52,367 nucleotides of DNA, from positions 1 through 52,367 of the forward strand of contig JAFQFD010000017.1 in assembly GCA_017415715.1 (NCBI GenBank), written 5' to 3'. The notes under the pieces are model-generated. The model made no database searches. It was given only the letters and a program-made list of their open reading frames with translations, and had not been told where the DNA came from. Numbering within the stretch: position 1 is the stretch's first letter; every line of letters starts with the position of its first letter. Positions 1 through 10,794 of this stretch are shown here, in pieces. Position numbers and translations under genes: made by a program. This stretch comes from Bacteroidales bacterium. GTDB taxonomy: Bacteria > Bacteroidota > Bacteroidia > Bacteroidales > UBA932.

Positions 1-63
1 ACAGGTCACAACGGATGGGCTCGAGATCTGTTTTATCTGGTTGTTTTTTCTCAAGACACATAC

Positions 64-175
<112 letters not shown>

Positions 176-176
176 T

Positions 177-228
177 TCTTATACGAGTCCCCGACATCGA
201 AAGATGCCGGGGACTTTTGCGTATAAGA
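177..228 (+). terminator. rRNA operon terminator hairpin
   Basis: A nearly continuous hairpin directly after 5S. The outer arms TCTTATACG and CGTATAAGA (177-185, 220-228) enclose the inner arms AGTCCCCG and CGGGGACT and a CATC-GAAA-GATG tetraloop, with TTTT after the inner stem. Position and structure fit a factor-independent terminator of the rRNA operon. Confidence 0.85.
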
Positions 229-356
229 AATCGGCAGCGAGTCCAACCCCCAGTCCTCACTTCGTTCGGACAGCCCCGAGGGGCACCTCGGCCCTGCCCG
301 GGCCGGTCGCTTTGCGACTTTGAACAACCGGTGTGTCAGCTGACATCACAACCGGC

Positions 357-455
357 GTGGCAGCTAACGTGCTGAACAGCAGCTCGTTACTGTGGTGCGC
401 GTGCCGCCAATGGGGAGCACGCACATGCAAGAAACCTCCTGATTGTCAGGAGGTT
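357..455. repeat. Intergenic palindromic repeat element, copy R1
   Basis: The gene-free stretch 229-521 is filled with inverted repeats. Its main part is a GC-rich imperfect palindrome at 395-424 (arms GTGCGCGTGC and AGCACGCAC). The flank GTGGCAGCTAAC at 357-368 is nearly repeated at 41939-41950, before the palindrome at 41978-42007. A perfect 10-bp stem with a 3-nt loop follows at 433-455 (AACCTCCTGA / TCAGGAGGTT), without a T tract. Upstream is another small palindrome, TGTCAGCTGACA (about 332-343). Related palindromes lie at 22672 and 41978. No gene is visible here. Confidence 0.7.
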
Positions 456-521
456 GGGTGGCACGATGTGGTTTGGCGAAGTATTTGAAATGATGGTTCG
501 TGAACTTTAAATCGGACTGTT

Positions 522-965
522 ATGTTTTATAATTATTTGTTTCCTCAGTATTGCAGGGAGAAGGTTGTTTCTCTGCTGATTCTTGCGCTGCGTGTTTTCT
601 TTGGAGTGCTGTTCTTTACGCATGGACTTGACAAGATGATAAATTTCAACACCTTGTCTGAAACTTATCCGAGCGTATTAGGCTTCGGCAGCTATATGAC
701 TTTGATGGTAAGCATCTTCTGCGAGTTTGCATGCTCGCTCTTCCTGATTGCCGGCCTGATGGAGCGGATCGTTCTTCTTCCAATGATAGCCTCGATGGCT
801 GTAGCATTCTTTGATATTCATGACGGAATGTTCCCTGAAGGTGAATTGTCTTTGATTTATCTTATTCTCTTCGTCGTTCTGCTTTTGACAGGTCCTGGCA
901 GATATTCTGTAGATTATCTGATTGATATGAAGTTTCAGAAAGAGAAAAAGTCTCCCGTAGAATAG
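522..965 (+). CDS. DoxX-family small membrane protein
   Basis: A 147-residue protein with about four hydrophobic segments and the DoxX-family N-terminal pattern LRVFFGVLFFTHGLDKM at residues 23-39, ending in a charged tail. DoxX proteins are small inner-membrane proteins, some tied to quinone or thiosulfate metabolism; the exact role of this one cannot be read from sequence. The ATG at 522 is the first plausible start. It lies between the rRNA operon and atpD, 75 bp upstream of the atpD start, but atpD has its own promoter box, so the two need not be cotranscribed. Confidence 0.8.
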   Translation: MFYNYLFPQYCREKVVSLLILALRVFFGVLFFTHGLDKMINFNTLSETYPSVLGFGSYMTLMVSIFCEFACSLFLIAGLMERIVLLPMIASMAVAFFDIHDGMFPEGELSLIYLILFVVLLLTGPGRYSVDYLIDMKFQKEKKSPVE

Positions 966-971
966 CCATAG

Positions 972-2561
<1,590 letters not shown>

Positions 2562-2568
2562 AAAAGGC

Positions 2569-2823
2569 ATGGCTGCATCCGACAACATACTCCTGACAAT
2601 ATACTCTCCTGAGAAAGTCATTCTGGAGAAGATGGTCTGCAAGGTGACACTGCCTGGCAGCAAGGGCTCGTTCATGGTCCTGAAGGACCACGCGCCCCTG
2701 ATATCGTCGCTGGAGGCCGGCAGAATTGTCTTTGTGAGCGGAGGCATGACGGAAAATGTCGAGATAGAGTCAGGTTTCGTTGAGATAGCATTCAACAAGG
2801 TAATCGTATGTGCTGAACTATGA
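2569..2823 (+). CDS. atpC: F1Fo ATP synthase subunit epsilon
   Basis: An 84-residue protein matching the N-terminal beta-sandwich of F1 epsilon (ILLTIYSPEKVILEKMV, then GSKGSFMVLKDHAPLISSLEAG). It is part of the central stalk. The length means that the C-terminal helical hairpin seen in the 130-140 residue enzymes, which gives epsilon inhibition, is missing; short epsilon subunits of this kind are common in Bacteroidota. It starts 7 bases after the atpD stop, and its stop overlaps the atpB start (ATGA), suggesting translational coupling. Confidence 0.95.
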   Translation: MAASDNILLTIYSPEKVILEKMVCKVTLPGSKGSFMVLKDHAPLISSLEAGRIVFVSGGMTENVEIESGFVEIAFNKVIVCAEL

Positions 2824-3905
2824 AATGGCTGAAGGTCATATTGCTTGTCGCCCTGACGGCATTTGCCGCCCCTCTCTCTGCCGCCCAGGCGCAGGAGGGC
2901 GAGGTAGACGTGGCCGAAATGCTTTTCGGGCACATCGGAGACTCGTACGGATGGCATATCACCGACTGGAACGGAAGCCATGTGACCATACCTTTGCCTT
3001 GCATCGTGCACAGCAGCACAGGATGGCACGTGTTCATGTCTTCAAAAGTGGAGCATGGACATGAATATGAGGGCCTTTTCCTGGCGAAGGAAGGCCGGCA
3101 TGAAGGAAAGATAGTGGAAAGGGTGGCAGACGGATCTCTTGTCCGTCCGTTTGACATATCCATAACCAAGAATGTCGCATCGCTGATGATCACGGCCCTT
3201 CTGCTGATAGCATTGGTTCTGGGAACGGCAAAGTGGTACAGGAAGCATGACGCGGCGGAGGAAGGCGCTCCAAAGGGTTTTGCAGGCCTTATGGAGATGA
3301 TGATCATGATGGTGAATGACGACTTGATAAAACCGTCGATAGGCGAGCATTGCTACAGGAAATATGCTCCATACCTGCTCACGGTCTTCTTCTTCATCTT
3401 CCTGAGCAACCTGCTCGGCATAGTTCCGTTCTTCCCGGGAGGAGCGAACGTGACGGGAAACATCGCAGTGACTATGGTGCTCGCATTGTGCACATTCTTC
3501 GCGATAAACATATTTGGAAACAGACATTATTGGAAGGAGATTCTATGGCCGGATGTTCCGGTATTCCTGAAGTTTCCTATACCGATAATGCAGACGATAG
3601 AGCTCTTTGGAATGATTTCAAAGCCGTTCTCGCTGATGGTCAGGCTTTTTGCCAACATCATGGCGGGGCATGCCATGATCCTGGGACTGGTCGCTGTCAT
3701 ATTCGTGACAGTCAAGCTGGGACCGGTGATCAACGGCTCGATGACAGTGATAGCAATGCTCTTCGGCGTCTTCATGGACTGCCTGGAGCTCCTCGTGGCC
3801 TTCATTCAGGCCTACGTGTTCACTATGTTGTCGGCTGTGTTCATCGGGCTCTCTCGACAGGATGAGAAGGCTCATCCTGTCGATCCGTGTGAGCAGAGCG
3901 TATAG
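2820..3905 (+). CDS. atpB: F1Fo ATP synthase subunit a
   Basis: A 361-residue membrane subunit forming the proton half-channels next to the c-ring. The conserved stretch SKPFSLMVRLFANIMAGH carries the essential arginine, and a late helix contains ELLVAFIQAYVFTML. Compared with the roughly 270-residue E. coli protein it has an N-terminal signal-like helix (MKWLKVILLVALTAFAAP) plus about 100 residues of extra, probably periplasmic sequence before the first core helix, as is usual in Bacteroidota. It overlaps the atpC stop by 4 bases. Confidence 0.96.
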   Translation: MKWLKVILLVALTAFAAPLSAAQAQEGEVDVAEMLFGHIGDSYGWHITDWNGSHVTIPLPCIVHSSTGWHVFMSSKVEHGHEYEGLFLAKEGRHEGKIVERVADGSLVRPFDISITKNVASLMITALLLIALVLGTAKWYRKHDAAEEGAPKGFAGLMEMMIMMVNDDLIKPSIGEHCYRKYAPYLLTVFFFIFLSNLLGIVPFFPGGANVTGNIAVTMVLALCTFFAINIFGNRHYWKEILWPDVPVFLKFPIPIMQTIELFGMISKPFSLMVRLFANIMAGHAMILGLVAVIFVTVKLGPVINGSMTVIAMLFGVFMDCLELLVAFIQAYVFTMLSAVFIGLSRQDEKAHPVDPCEQSV

Positions 3906-3933
3906 GGGAATTAATTACTAAAACAATATATCT

Positions 3934-4191
3934 ATGTTACTCTCAACAATCTTACTACAGGCAGCAGGAGCTGCTGTTTGGGGAAAAGTCGCAGGTGCGG
4001 TAGGTGCCGGCATAGCAGCGATTGCAGCAGCATTCGGTATCGGAAAGATCGGTCAGTCTGCGATGGAGGCCATTTCACGCCAGCCAGAGGCTGCTGGAAA
4101 CATCCGCACAGCGATGCTTATCATCGGTGCCCTCGTGGAGGGAGCCTGCCTTTTCGCAATCATCGCCTGCCTGATGGCAATCGTAATGTAA
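3934..4191 (+). CDS. atpE: F1Fo ATP synthase subunit c
   Basis: An 85-residue two-helix proteolipid forming the rotor ring, with the loop ISRQPEA and the ion-carrying glutamate Glu69 in GALVEGACLF. Aligned by eye through the RQPEA loop to the sodium-driven Ilyobacter c subunit, the position of its Gln32 is Ile here, and the residue after the key Glu is Gly rather than Ser or Thr. The sodium signature is therefore absent and proton coupling is inferred. The gene sits 28 bases after atpB. Confidence 0.97.
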   Translation: MLLSTILLQAAGAAVWGKVAGAVGAGIAAIAAAFGIGKIGQSAMEAISRQPEAAGNIRTAMLIIGALVEGACLFAIIACLMAIVM

Positions 4192-4204
4192 TCAGGCTCG
4201 GGAT

Positions 4205-4690
4205 ATGAACCTGATGTTGCCGGACAGTGGTCTCATCTTCTGGATGACCATAATCTTCGCGATCGTCTTCTTCGTTCTTGCCAAGTTCGGTTTCCCGATC
4301 ATCACAGGAATGGTGGAGAAGCGCAACAAGCGTATCAGTGATGCGCTTGAGTCGGCGCGTGCTGCTGAGGAGGCCCTGGCGGGCCTGCAGCAGGAGCACG
4401 AGCGCCTTCTGGCGCAGACGCGTGCGGAGCAGACACGCCTCCTGCAGGAAACTGCGGCAGAGCGTGACCGCATGATCGCCGCTGCGCAGGAGCAGGCGCG
4501 TGCCGAGGCGCAGAAGATCATGGATGATGCCCGCAAGAGGATACGCGAGGAGCAGGATGCCGCCATGAAGGAAGTTCGCAACGAGGTCGCTGCCATATCG
4601 CTTGCCATTGCCGAGAAGGTCATCAGAAAGGAACTTTCCGGCGATGCAGCGCAGAAGGAATATGCCGAAAGGCTTGCTGACGAGATATGA
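4205..4690 (+). CDS. atpF: F1Fo ATP synthase subunit b
   Basis: A 161-residue stator subunit. Residues about 8-28 form one membrane helix, followed by a long Ala/Glu/Arg/Gln-rich coiled coil (for example LAGLQQEHERLLAQTRAEQ) that links the membrane sector to F1. The GC-rich repetitive coding sequence of the coiled coil opens long antisense frames, which are not genes. It overlaps the atpH start by 4 bases (ATGA at 4687). Confidence 0.96.
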   Translation: MNLMLPDSGLIFWMTIIFAIVFFVLAKFGFPIITGMVEKRNKRISDALESARAAEEALAGLQQEHERLLAQTRAEQTRLLQETAAERDRMIAAAQEQARAEAQKIMDDARKRIREEQDAAMKEVRNEVAAISLAIAEKVIRKELSGDAAQKEYAERLADEI

Positions 4691-5241
4691 ATGAAGGAGT
4701 AATAGCCGCGAGATATGCAAAGGCTCTGCTGAAGTATGTGCAGGAGTCGGACGCCGGGGAGGAAGTATATTCCCAGGCTTGCCAGCTTGTGCAGAAGATG
4801 CAGCAGGTGCAGCAGTTCTCCGACTATGTCCGCAAGCATCCGGAGGTGAACCTGGACCGCAAGCTGGAGCTTATGGAGGCTGCGCTTGAGGCTCCTCTGT
4901 CCGACGGAATGAAGAGGTTTGCCGCTCTTGTGTATGGACATAAGAGGATGCCGATCTTCCAGAGGATGCTGTATTCGTTCATAGACCAGTACAGACAGCA
5001 TGCAGGCATCAAGGTGGGCCGTCTTGTGTCTGCGGAGCATGTTCCAGGCCTCCGGGAGAGGCTGGAAACCATGCTGTCGCAGCGCACAGGAGCCATAGTG
5101 CAGATCGAAGAGGACCTGAGGCCCGACCTGCTGGGAGGATTCATCGTCGAGATCGACGGGATGCGCCTTGACGCCAGTGTCCTGGAACAGATCCGCCGCA
5201 TCCGCAGCGAACTGATAGATAAAAACAACCGAATAGTATAG
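4687..5241 (+). CDS. atpH: F1Fo ATP synthase subunit delta
   Basis: A 184-residue OSCP/delta subunit capping the F1 head and binding subunit b. Visible family features are the N-terminal IAARYAKALLKYV and the C-terminal DPR-like stretch RPDLLGGFIVEIDGMRLDAS. The start overlaps the atpF stop. A 49-base gap to atpA is the longest spacing inside the operon. Confidence 0.96.
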   Translation: MNEGVIAARYAKALLKYVQESDAGEEVYSQACQLVQKMQQVQQFSDYVRKHPEVNLDRKLELMEAALEAPLSDGMKRFAALVYGHKRMPIFQRMLYSFIDQYRQHAGIKVGRLVSAEHVPGLRERLETMLSQRTGAIVQIEEDLRPDLLGGFIVEIDGMRLDASVLEQIRRIRSELIDKNNRIV

Positions 5242-5290
5242 CGCCAAGTGCTGATATGTACTTGATGCATGAATCTAGAATAAACAAAGT

Positions 5291-6880
5291 ATGTCAGATA
5301 CAATCAGACCGTCTGAAATATCGGAAGTCCTGCTCGGACAGCTCAAGGACATAGATACCGACCTTCGCTTCGAGGAAGTCGGCACTGTCCTGCAGGTCAG
5401 TGACGGAGTTGTCAGGATCAACGGCCTGCTGAAGGCCGAGGCCGGCGAACTCCTCGAGTTCGAGGACGGCATCAAGGCCGTCGTGATGAACCTTGAAGAG
5501 GACAATGTCGGAGCCGTCCTGCTTGGTCCTACAGACAAGATCAAGGAAGGCATGACCGTCAAACGCACCCGCAGGATTGCGTCGCTGAATGTCGGCGAGG
5601 GTATGGTGGGACGCGTCGTGAACCCTCTTGGAGAGCCTCTTGACGGCAAGGGCAGGATAGAAGGCGAACTTGTCGAGATGCCTCTCGAGAGGAAGGCGCC
5701 GGGTGTGATTTTCCGTCAGCCAGTGACCGAGCCTCTTCAGACAGGCCTCAAGGCCATAGACTCCATGATTCCGATAGGCCGAGGCCAGCGTGAGCTCATA
5801 ATCGGTGACCGTCAGACAGGAAAGACGGCAATAGCCATAGACACGATCCTCAATCAGCGTTCGGCATATGAGGCAGGAGCGCCTGTATATTGCATTTATG
5901 TAGCCATAGGTCAGAAGGGCTCGACGATTGCCAGCATAGTGCAGACACTCAAGGAGAAAGGTGCACTGGACTATACCATAGTCGTGGCTGCCACAGCCGC
6001 GGACCCTGCCGCCCTCCGCTATTACGCTCCGTTCGCAGGAGCGGCGATAGGCGAGTATTTCCGTGATACGGGACGCCATGCCCTTGTGGTATATGACGAC
6101 CTCTCGAAGCAGGCGGTGGCATACCGCGAGGTGTCGTTGATTCTTCGTCGTCCGTCCGGCCGCGAGGCATACCCGGGAGATATATTCTATCTGCATTCAA
6201 GACTTCTGGAGAGGGCTGCGAAGATCATCGGTCAGCAGGAGGTTGCAGAGAAGATGAATGACCTTCCGGCATCGCTGCAGGGCAAGGTCAGGGCCGGAGG
6301 CTCGCTGACCGCGCTGCCTGTCATCGAGACGCAGGCCGGTGATGTGTCTGCATATATTCCTACCAATGTGATATCGATCACCGACGGTCAGATATTCCTT
6401 GAGACGGACCTGTTCAACCAGGGATTCCGCCCGGCTGTGAATGTCGGAATTTCGGTGTCACGTGTGGGAGGAAGTGCTCAGCTCAAGAGCATGAAGAAGG
6501 TGGCCGGCACGCTGAAGATCGATCAGGCTCAGTATCGTGAGCTGGAGGCGTTCTCGAAGTTCAGCAGCGACATGGATCCTATCACCATGATGGCGCTTGA
6601 CAAGGGCCGCAAGAACAACAGGCTTCTGATCCAGCCGCAGTATTCGCCGATGCCAGTCGGAGAGCAGGTTGCGATCCTGTATTGCGGCACGAAGGGCCTC
6701 CTGAAGGATCTCACACTGGAGCAGGTGGATGATTTCCAGGTGGCGTTCCTGCAGAAGATGAGGGGATTCCATGCGGAGGATGTCCTGACTCCGCTCTCGC
6801 AAGGCAAGACAGCCCCGGAAATCTTCACAACCATAGAAAAAGAAGCAACTTCAATAGTTAATGGAATACGTACTTATTAA
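5291..6880 (+). CDS. atpA: F1Fo ATP synthase subunit alpha
   Basis: A 529-residue non-catalytic nucleotide-binding F1 subunit. It has the P-loop GDRQTGKT at 172-179, the alpha signature region from about 360 ([21 protein letters not shown]) and the N-terminal beta-barrel [17 protein letters not shown]. The length is normal for Bacteroidota (about 525). The ATG at 5291 is the only sensible start. Confidence 0.98.
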   Translation: MSDTIRPSEISEVLLGQLKDIDTDLRFEEVGTVLQVSDGVVRINGLLKAEAGELLEFEDGIKAVVMNLEEDNVGAVLLGPTDKIKEGMTVKRTRRIASLNVGEGMVGRVVNPLGEPLDGKGRIEGELVEMPLERKAPGVIFRQPVTEPLQTGLKAIDSMIPIGRGQRELIIGDRQTGKTAIAIDTILNQRSAYEAGAPVYCIYVAIGQKGSTIASIVQTLKEKGALDYTIVVAATAADPAALRYYAPFAGAAIGEYFRDTGRHALVVYDDLSKQAVAYREVSLILRRPSGREAYPGDIFYLHSRLLERAAKIIGQQEVAEKMNDLPASLQGKVRAGGSLTALPVIETQAGDVSAYIPTNVISITDGQIFLETDLFNQGFRPAVNVGISVSRVGGSAQLKSMKKVAGTLKIDQAQYRELEAFSKFSSDMDPITMMALDKGRKNNRLLIQPQYSPMPVGEQVAILYCGTKGLLKDLTLEQVDDFQVAFLQKMRGFHAEDVLTPLSQGKTAPEIFTTIEKEATSIVNGIRTY

Positions 6881-6906
6881 GTAGTATTGAAAATGAATTA
6901 ACAGTA

Positions 6907-7854
6907 ATGTCATCATTGAAGGAAATAAAGAGCAGGATTGCTTCTGTGAAGAATACGCTGAAGATCACTTCGGCGATGAAGATGGTGGCCTCCGCCAAGC
7001 TTCATAAGGCGCAGGCCGCGATAGGCGGCAAGCTGCCTTATGAACAGCAGCTCCATCATATTCTGGCAGGCCTTCTCCAGGACAACGACCTTCTCCAGGC
7101 GATGCATGACGACCTCGGATTCGGCAGTCCTGACTGCCATTCAGCCGTCGTCCTTCAGGATGTCACCCTCGACCAGATTCCTACCAAAGACCTGTACCCG
7201 AGAATAGCGATCGTCGCCATCTCTTCCAACAGTTCCCTCTGCGGAGCATTCAATGCCAATGTAATCAAGAAATATCAGGAGACTATCCATATTCTTGAAG
7301 GTCAGGGATATGGCAAGGAGGATATAGACATATATGTAATAGGTCGTAAGATGGCGGATGCTGTCAGGGCTTCCGGATATGACATAAAGGAGGAAAGGTC
7401 CGTCCTTGCGGACAAACCTTCATATGATGCGGCAGCAGACATGGCCTCTATGCTTGTAGACAGCTTCGTATCTGGAGAGGCTTCTCAGGTGGTGCTGGTC
7501 TATAGCCATTTCGCTTCGCCGGCCTCACAGCCGGTCGTACGCGAGAACTACCTTCCGCTTCCTCTGCACGACTTTGACAGGGGTGACAAATATGACCAGT
7601 CGATAGACTATATACTTGAGCCTGATCCGCTTACGCTGGTCAAGAATCTTCTGCCGCTTGTCCTTCTGCTCAAGATTTATACTGTCCTGCTTGATGCCAA
7701 TGCAGCAGAGCATGCAGCCCGTACACTTGCAATGCAGATCGCGTCCGACAATGCACAGGACCTCATCGGCGAACTTACGCTCGCCTACAACAAGGGCCGT
7801 CAGCAGGAAATCACAGCGGAAATCCTCGACCTTACTGCTGCAACAATGCAGTGA
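6907..7854 (+). CDS. atpG: F1Fo ATP synthase subunit gamma
   Basis: A 315-residue central rotor shaft. The typical N-terminus SLKEIKSRIASVKNTLKITSAMKMVAS and the C-terminal helix region ITAEILDLTAA are present. It is about 28 residues longer than E. coli gamma through internal insertions. It is last in the atp operon, and its last 23 bases overlap the 3' end of the convergent HAD gene at 7832, leaving no room for a classical terminator between them. Confidence 0.97.
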   Translation: MSSLKEIKSRIASVKNTLKITSAMKMVASAKLHKAQAAIGGKLPYEQQLHHILAGLLQDNDLLQAMHDDLGFGSPDCHSAVVLQDVTLDQIPTKDLYPRIAIVAISSNSSLCGAFNANVIKKYQETIHILEGQGYGKEDIDIYVIGRKMADAVRASGYDIKEERSVLADKPSYDAAADMASMLVDSFVSGEASQVVLVYSHFASPASQPVVRENYLPLPLHDFDRGDKYDQSIDYILEPDPLTLVKNLLPLVLLLKIYTVLLDANAAEHAARTLAMQIASDNAQDLIGELTLAYNKGRQQEITAEILDLTAATMQ

Positions 7855-8473
7855 TGTCTTTCAGGAAGATTTCAGTAAAATCGTTTATCACCATATCGCA
7901 GAGCGGGGTCAGCACCTCGCTCCTGTTTGTTGTCGCCAGGCCGATCACCTTGGCTCCGGACGCACGTCCTGCGTTGATTCCGTGAATTGAATCCTCGAAT
8001 ACGATGGTGCTTTCCGGAGATCCTTCAAGCACTTCCATGCCTTTGAGGAAGCACTCCGGATCCGGTTTCGACTTGGAGAAATGCTCGCTGGTGAGAATGG
8101 CGTCCACGAGCTCGGGAAGCTCAGGATGCGCGCGGAATGCGTGAGCCATCTTGTCGTCATTCGAGCTTGTAACTATGGCTGTCGGAATGCCCGCAGACTT
8201 GAGTCCGGTGATGAACTCAAGGAATCCGGGCATGTATTCGTATGACATATGAGACTCGAATCTGTCAAGCTGAGGGACAATTTCCTCCTGCTCCTTTGTC
8301 TTGCCGTCGAAATATTTGCCGAATATCTGCTTCAGTGTCTGACCCTTGATGGTCATGCCGAAATTCTCGACTCCCAGATAGTCCTTTCCCATCTTGTCCC
8401 AGAAGATGGTGTACTGGCTCTCGGTGTCGACGATAACGCCGTCGAAGTCGAACAATACTATTAGTTTCTTCAC
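7832..8473 (-). CDS. HAD-superfamily phosphatase, beta-phosphoglucomutase-like
   Basis: A 213-residue HAD hydrolase of subfamily IA. Motif I is FDFDGVIVDTES with nucleophile Asp9 and Asp11; motif II is the VTSS stretch; motif III/IV is SKPDPECFLKGME and VFEDSIHGINAG. Members dephosphorylate or isomerise small phosphorylated sugars; the substrate here is not determinable. It follows the S41 protease gene by 5 bases on the same strand and is probably cotranscribed with it. Its 3' end overlaps atpG by 23 bases. Confidence 0.9.
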   Translation of the reverse strand: MKKLIVLFDFDGVIVDTESQYTIFWDKMGKDYLGVENFGMTIKGQTLKQIFGKYFDGKTKEQEEIVPQLDRFESHMSYEYMPGFLEFITGLKSAGIPTAIVTSSNDDKMAHAFRAHPELPELVDAILTSEHFSKSKPDPECFLKGMEVLEGSPESTIVFEDSIHGINAGRASGAKVIGLATTNRSEVLTPLCDMVINDFTEIFLKDITALLQQ

Positions 8474-8478
8474 TTTGC

Positions 8479-10095
8479 TCAGAATGACTTTGGGGTCTTC
8501 AATGCTTCTTTTAACTGATTGTCGTAGCGGAGGCGCACCTTGATGCCTGCCTCCTGGAACCAGTAGCGTACTGCCAGCTCCTCCTCTATGAACGGAATGA
8601 TCTCGTCCTTCTTGAGCCTTATGAACTTTTCCTTGTCCATCTCGAGAGCCTTGCCGAGCGCCGCCAGCTCCTCCTTCATGGATTCTGCCAGGCCGTCCTT
8701 CTCCAGTTCCTTCTTCATCTGGTCATAGAGAGTCTTCGCGCTGCTTCTGTAGTCGAACTCCTGTGTCCTTGCAAACTTCACAAAGTCTTCAAAATCAGCA
8801 TCCGAGTAGTGGAAATCATCCACTGCAGGGAGACTGTCGTGCTTGCGGCTGTAGTCAATGACATATTGGTCGATCACGCCACCCAGAACCAGCGCATACA
8901 CAAGCCTGCTGTATTCCTTAGGCTTTATCACTATGTCAGGAGTGATGCCGCCACCGTCGCGTACGGTCCTTCCTGACGCTGTCTTGAACTCCTTGGTGAG
9001 CGAATCAGGAATGTGTCCGACGCTGCCGTCCTCGTTGCGGTTGCTGTAGTCGATCGCCTGCACGCAGCGGCCGCTTGGAGTGTAGTACTTCGCAGTGGTG
9101 ACCTTCATCTGGCCGTTGTATGGGAGAGGACGGATGGACTGGACAAGTCCCTTTCCGTAGCTGCGTGTGCCCATGATGACGCCTCTGTCATGGTCCTGGA
9201 TGCCTCCGGCAACGATTTCGGACGCAGAAGCGGAACCGGAATCGATCAGGACTATGATCGGCATTTCGGTGTCAACCGGCTCAGATGTGGTATGATACTC
9301 TATTAAAGAATCCTTGTTGTTGCCCTTTGAAGACACGGCGAGGGAGCCTTTCGGCAGGAAGATGGAGAGGATGTTGACAGCCTCGCCCATCAGTCCGCCG
9401 CCGTTGCCGCGGAGGTCGAGAACGAACCTTTTCATTCCCTGCTTCTTTAGTTCTATGAACTTGTTCCTTACTTCCTGACCCACATTTTCAGTGAATCCGC
9501 TGAGGAGAAGATATCCTGTGGTGTCGTCCACCATGGCAGCATACTCTATGTCCGGCATGTGGATCCTCTCACGTACTACAGGCACGTCGAGTGTGTCGCC
9601 TGTACGTGCCTTCTTTACCTTGAACACTACGGTCGTGCCCGGCTTTCCCTTCATCCTGTCGGTACTTTCCTTGATCTCAAGACCCTTGGCCTGGACTCCG
9701 TCTATGGTGATGATCTCGTCGCCACACACAAGGCCCGCCTTGCTGGCAGGAGAGTCGGCATACGGTTCGTTTATGATGACATTGCTGTCCTTGGTCTTGT
9801 GTATGATCGCTCCGATGCCTCCGTATGTGTTCGAGAGCATCATCTGGAGGTCGTCATTCTCTTCCTCTGGAATATATACTGTATATGGGTCGAGCTCCTC
9901 GAGCATCGCGTCCACGCCAGCCCTCATGATCCTGTCCACGGGGAGCGAGTCCACATACGATCGGTTGAGCTCGCGCACTATTGCGTTATGAATCTCGGTC
10001 CACTTGCCGAGCCTGAAGCTTTTTGACTGTCCTTCTGCAGTGACTGCAGCGAAAAAAGTTACGGCAATTGCCGCTATGGTATATAATTTTCTCAT
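8479..10095 (-). CDS. S41-family C-terminal processing peptidase
   Basis: A 538-residue exported protease. A signal peptide spans about residues 1-22, then an N-terminal helical domain, a PDZ domain at about 90-165 (YGGIGAIIH, then SPASKAGLVCGDEIITIDG) and the S41 catalytic core. The catalytic dyad is read as Ser290 in GSASASE and Lys315 in SYGKG, 25 residues apart as in E. coli Prc (Ser452/Lys477). A C-terminal helical domain follows. Such enzymes trim or degrade periplasmic and envelope proteins. The ATG at 10095 lies only a few bases after a -7 promoter box, so the mRNA may have almost no leader. Confidence 0.93.
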   Translation of the reverse strand: MRKLYTIAAIAVTFFAAVTAEGQSKSFRLGKWTEIHNAIVRELNRSYVDSLPVDRIMRAGVDAMLEELDPYTVYIPEEENDDLQMMLSNTYGGIGAIIHKTKDSNVIINEPYADSPASKAGLVCGDEIITIDGVQAKGLEIKESTDRMKGKPGTTVVFKVKKARTGDTLDVPVVRERIHMPDIEYAAMVDDTTGYLLLSGFTENVGQEVRNKFIELKKQGMKRFVLDLRGNGGGLMGEAVNILSIFLPKGSLAVSSKGNNKDSLIEYHTTSEPVDTEMPIIVLIDSGSASASEIVAGGIQDHDRGVIMGTRSYGKGLVQSIRPLPYNGQMKVTTAKYYTPSGRCVQAIDYSNRNEDGSVGHIPDSLTKEFKTASGRTVRDGGGITPDIVIKPKEYSRLVYALVLGGVIDQYVIDYSRKHDSLPAVDDFHYSDADFEDFVKFARTQEFDYRSSAKTLYDQMKKELEKDGLAESMKEELAALGKALEMDKEKFIRLKKDEIIPFIEEELAVRYWFQEAGIKVRLRYDNQLKEALKTPKSF

Positions 10096-10099
10096 ACCA

Positions 10100-10107
10100 C
10101 AAAAGTA
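10100..10107 (-). promoter_or_regulatory. Promoter -7 box of the S41 protease / HAD genes
   Basis: On the minus strand this reads TACTTTTG, a match to TAnnTTTG. Only 4 bases separate it from the ATG at 10095, so the transcript should be leaderless or nearly so. It faces the rdgB promoter box 14 bases away. Confidence 0.6.
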
Positions 10108-10120
10108 CGAAATATTTTTA

Positions 10121-10128
10121 TACCTTTG
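10121..10128 (+). promoter_or_regulatory. Promoter -7 box of rdgB-recO
   Basis: TACCTTTG matches TAnnTTTG and lies 33 bases upstream of the rdgB ATG at 10162. Transcription starting just downstream excludes earlier in-frame codons as the start of rdgB. Confidence 0.6.
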
Positions 10129-10161
10129 CAGCGGTTAATAGTAGTAATAAGAAGCAGTTTT

Positions 10162-10794
10162 ATGATGAAAATAGTATTCGCAACGGGCAATGTAGGCAAA
10201 CTGCGTGAAGCATCAGAAATTCTTGGCGAGGGCTTTGAGCTCGTTTCCCTTGCACAGGTAGGTATCAACGAAGATATTCCAGAGACAGGAAAGACATTGA
10301 GAGCCAATTCTTTGCAGAAGGCTCAATATCTATATGACAAGCTCGGATGCAACTGTTTTGCTGACGATACAGGGCTTGAGGTGGATGCTCTTGGAGGTGC
10401 TCCGGGAGTATATACTGCAAGGTATGCCGGAGACGACAAGGACTTCAATAAGAACATGGATAAGGTCCTCTACGAACTTGCTGTCCTTGAGGGCGAGGCG
10501 AGGATGGCCGAGTCGCTCGGGCTCAAGGTCAGGAAGGTGTCCAGAAGGGCAAGGTTCAAGAGCGTGATCACGCTGATAATTGACGGCCAGATAAAGATGT
10601 TCGAGGGCACTCTGGAGGGCGTTATCGCCCGTGAGAAGTCAGGCAACGGCGGATTCGGATACGATCCGATCTTCATCGCAGACGAATATCCGGGACTCAC
10701 CCTCGCAGACATAACAGAGGAGCAGAAGAACGACATCTCTCACAGAGGAAAGGCGCTCCGCGCCATGGCAGAATGGTTAAAGACACAGAACTGA
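10162..10794 (+). CDS. rdgB: Non-canonical purine NTP pyrophosphatase (XTP/dITP diphosphatase)
   Basis: A Ham1/RdgB-family enzyme that hydrolyses dITP, XTP and related non-canonical purine nucleotides to monophosphates, keeping them out of DNA and RNA. Visible motifs are KIVFATGNVGKLREA at the N-terminus, FADDTGLEVDALGGAPGVYTARY, GGFGYDPIF and SHRGKALRA at the C-terminus. About 210 residues, including an insertion around RMAESLGLKVRKVSRRA that is longer than in the E. coli protein. Start is 10162 or the next codon 10165; the longer frame from 10126 would start inside the promoter. The 3' end overlaps recO by 22 bases. Confidence 0.94.
   Translation: MMKIVFATGNVGKLREASEILGEGFELVSLAQVGINEDIPETGKTLRANSLQKAQYLYDKLGCNCFADDTGLEVDALGGAPGVYTARYAGDDKDFNKNMDKVLYELAVLEGEARMAESLGLKVRKVSRRARFKSVITLIIDGQIKMFEGTLEGVIAREKSGNGGFGYDPIFIADEYPGLTLADITEEQKNDISHRGKALRAMAEWLKTQN

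Noticed and set aside
1-63. Possible 3' end of 23S rRNA at the left edge
   Set aside because: No recognisable 23S terminal sequence; it reads more like the 23S-5S spacer.
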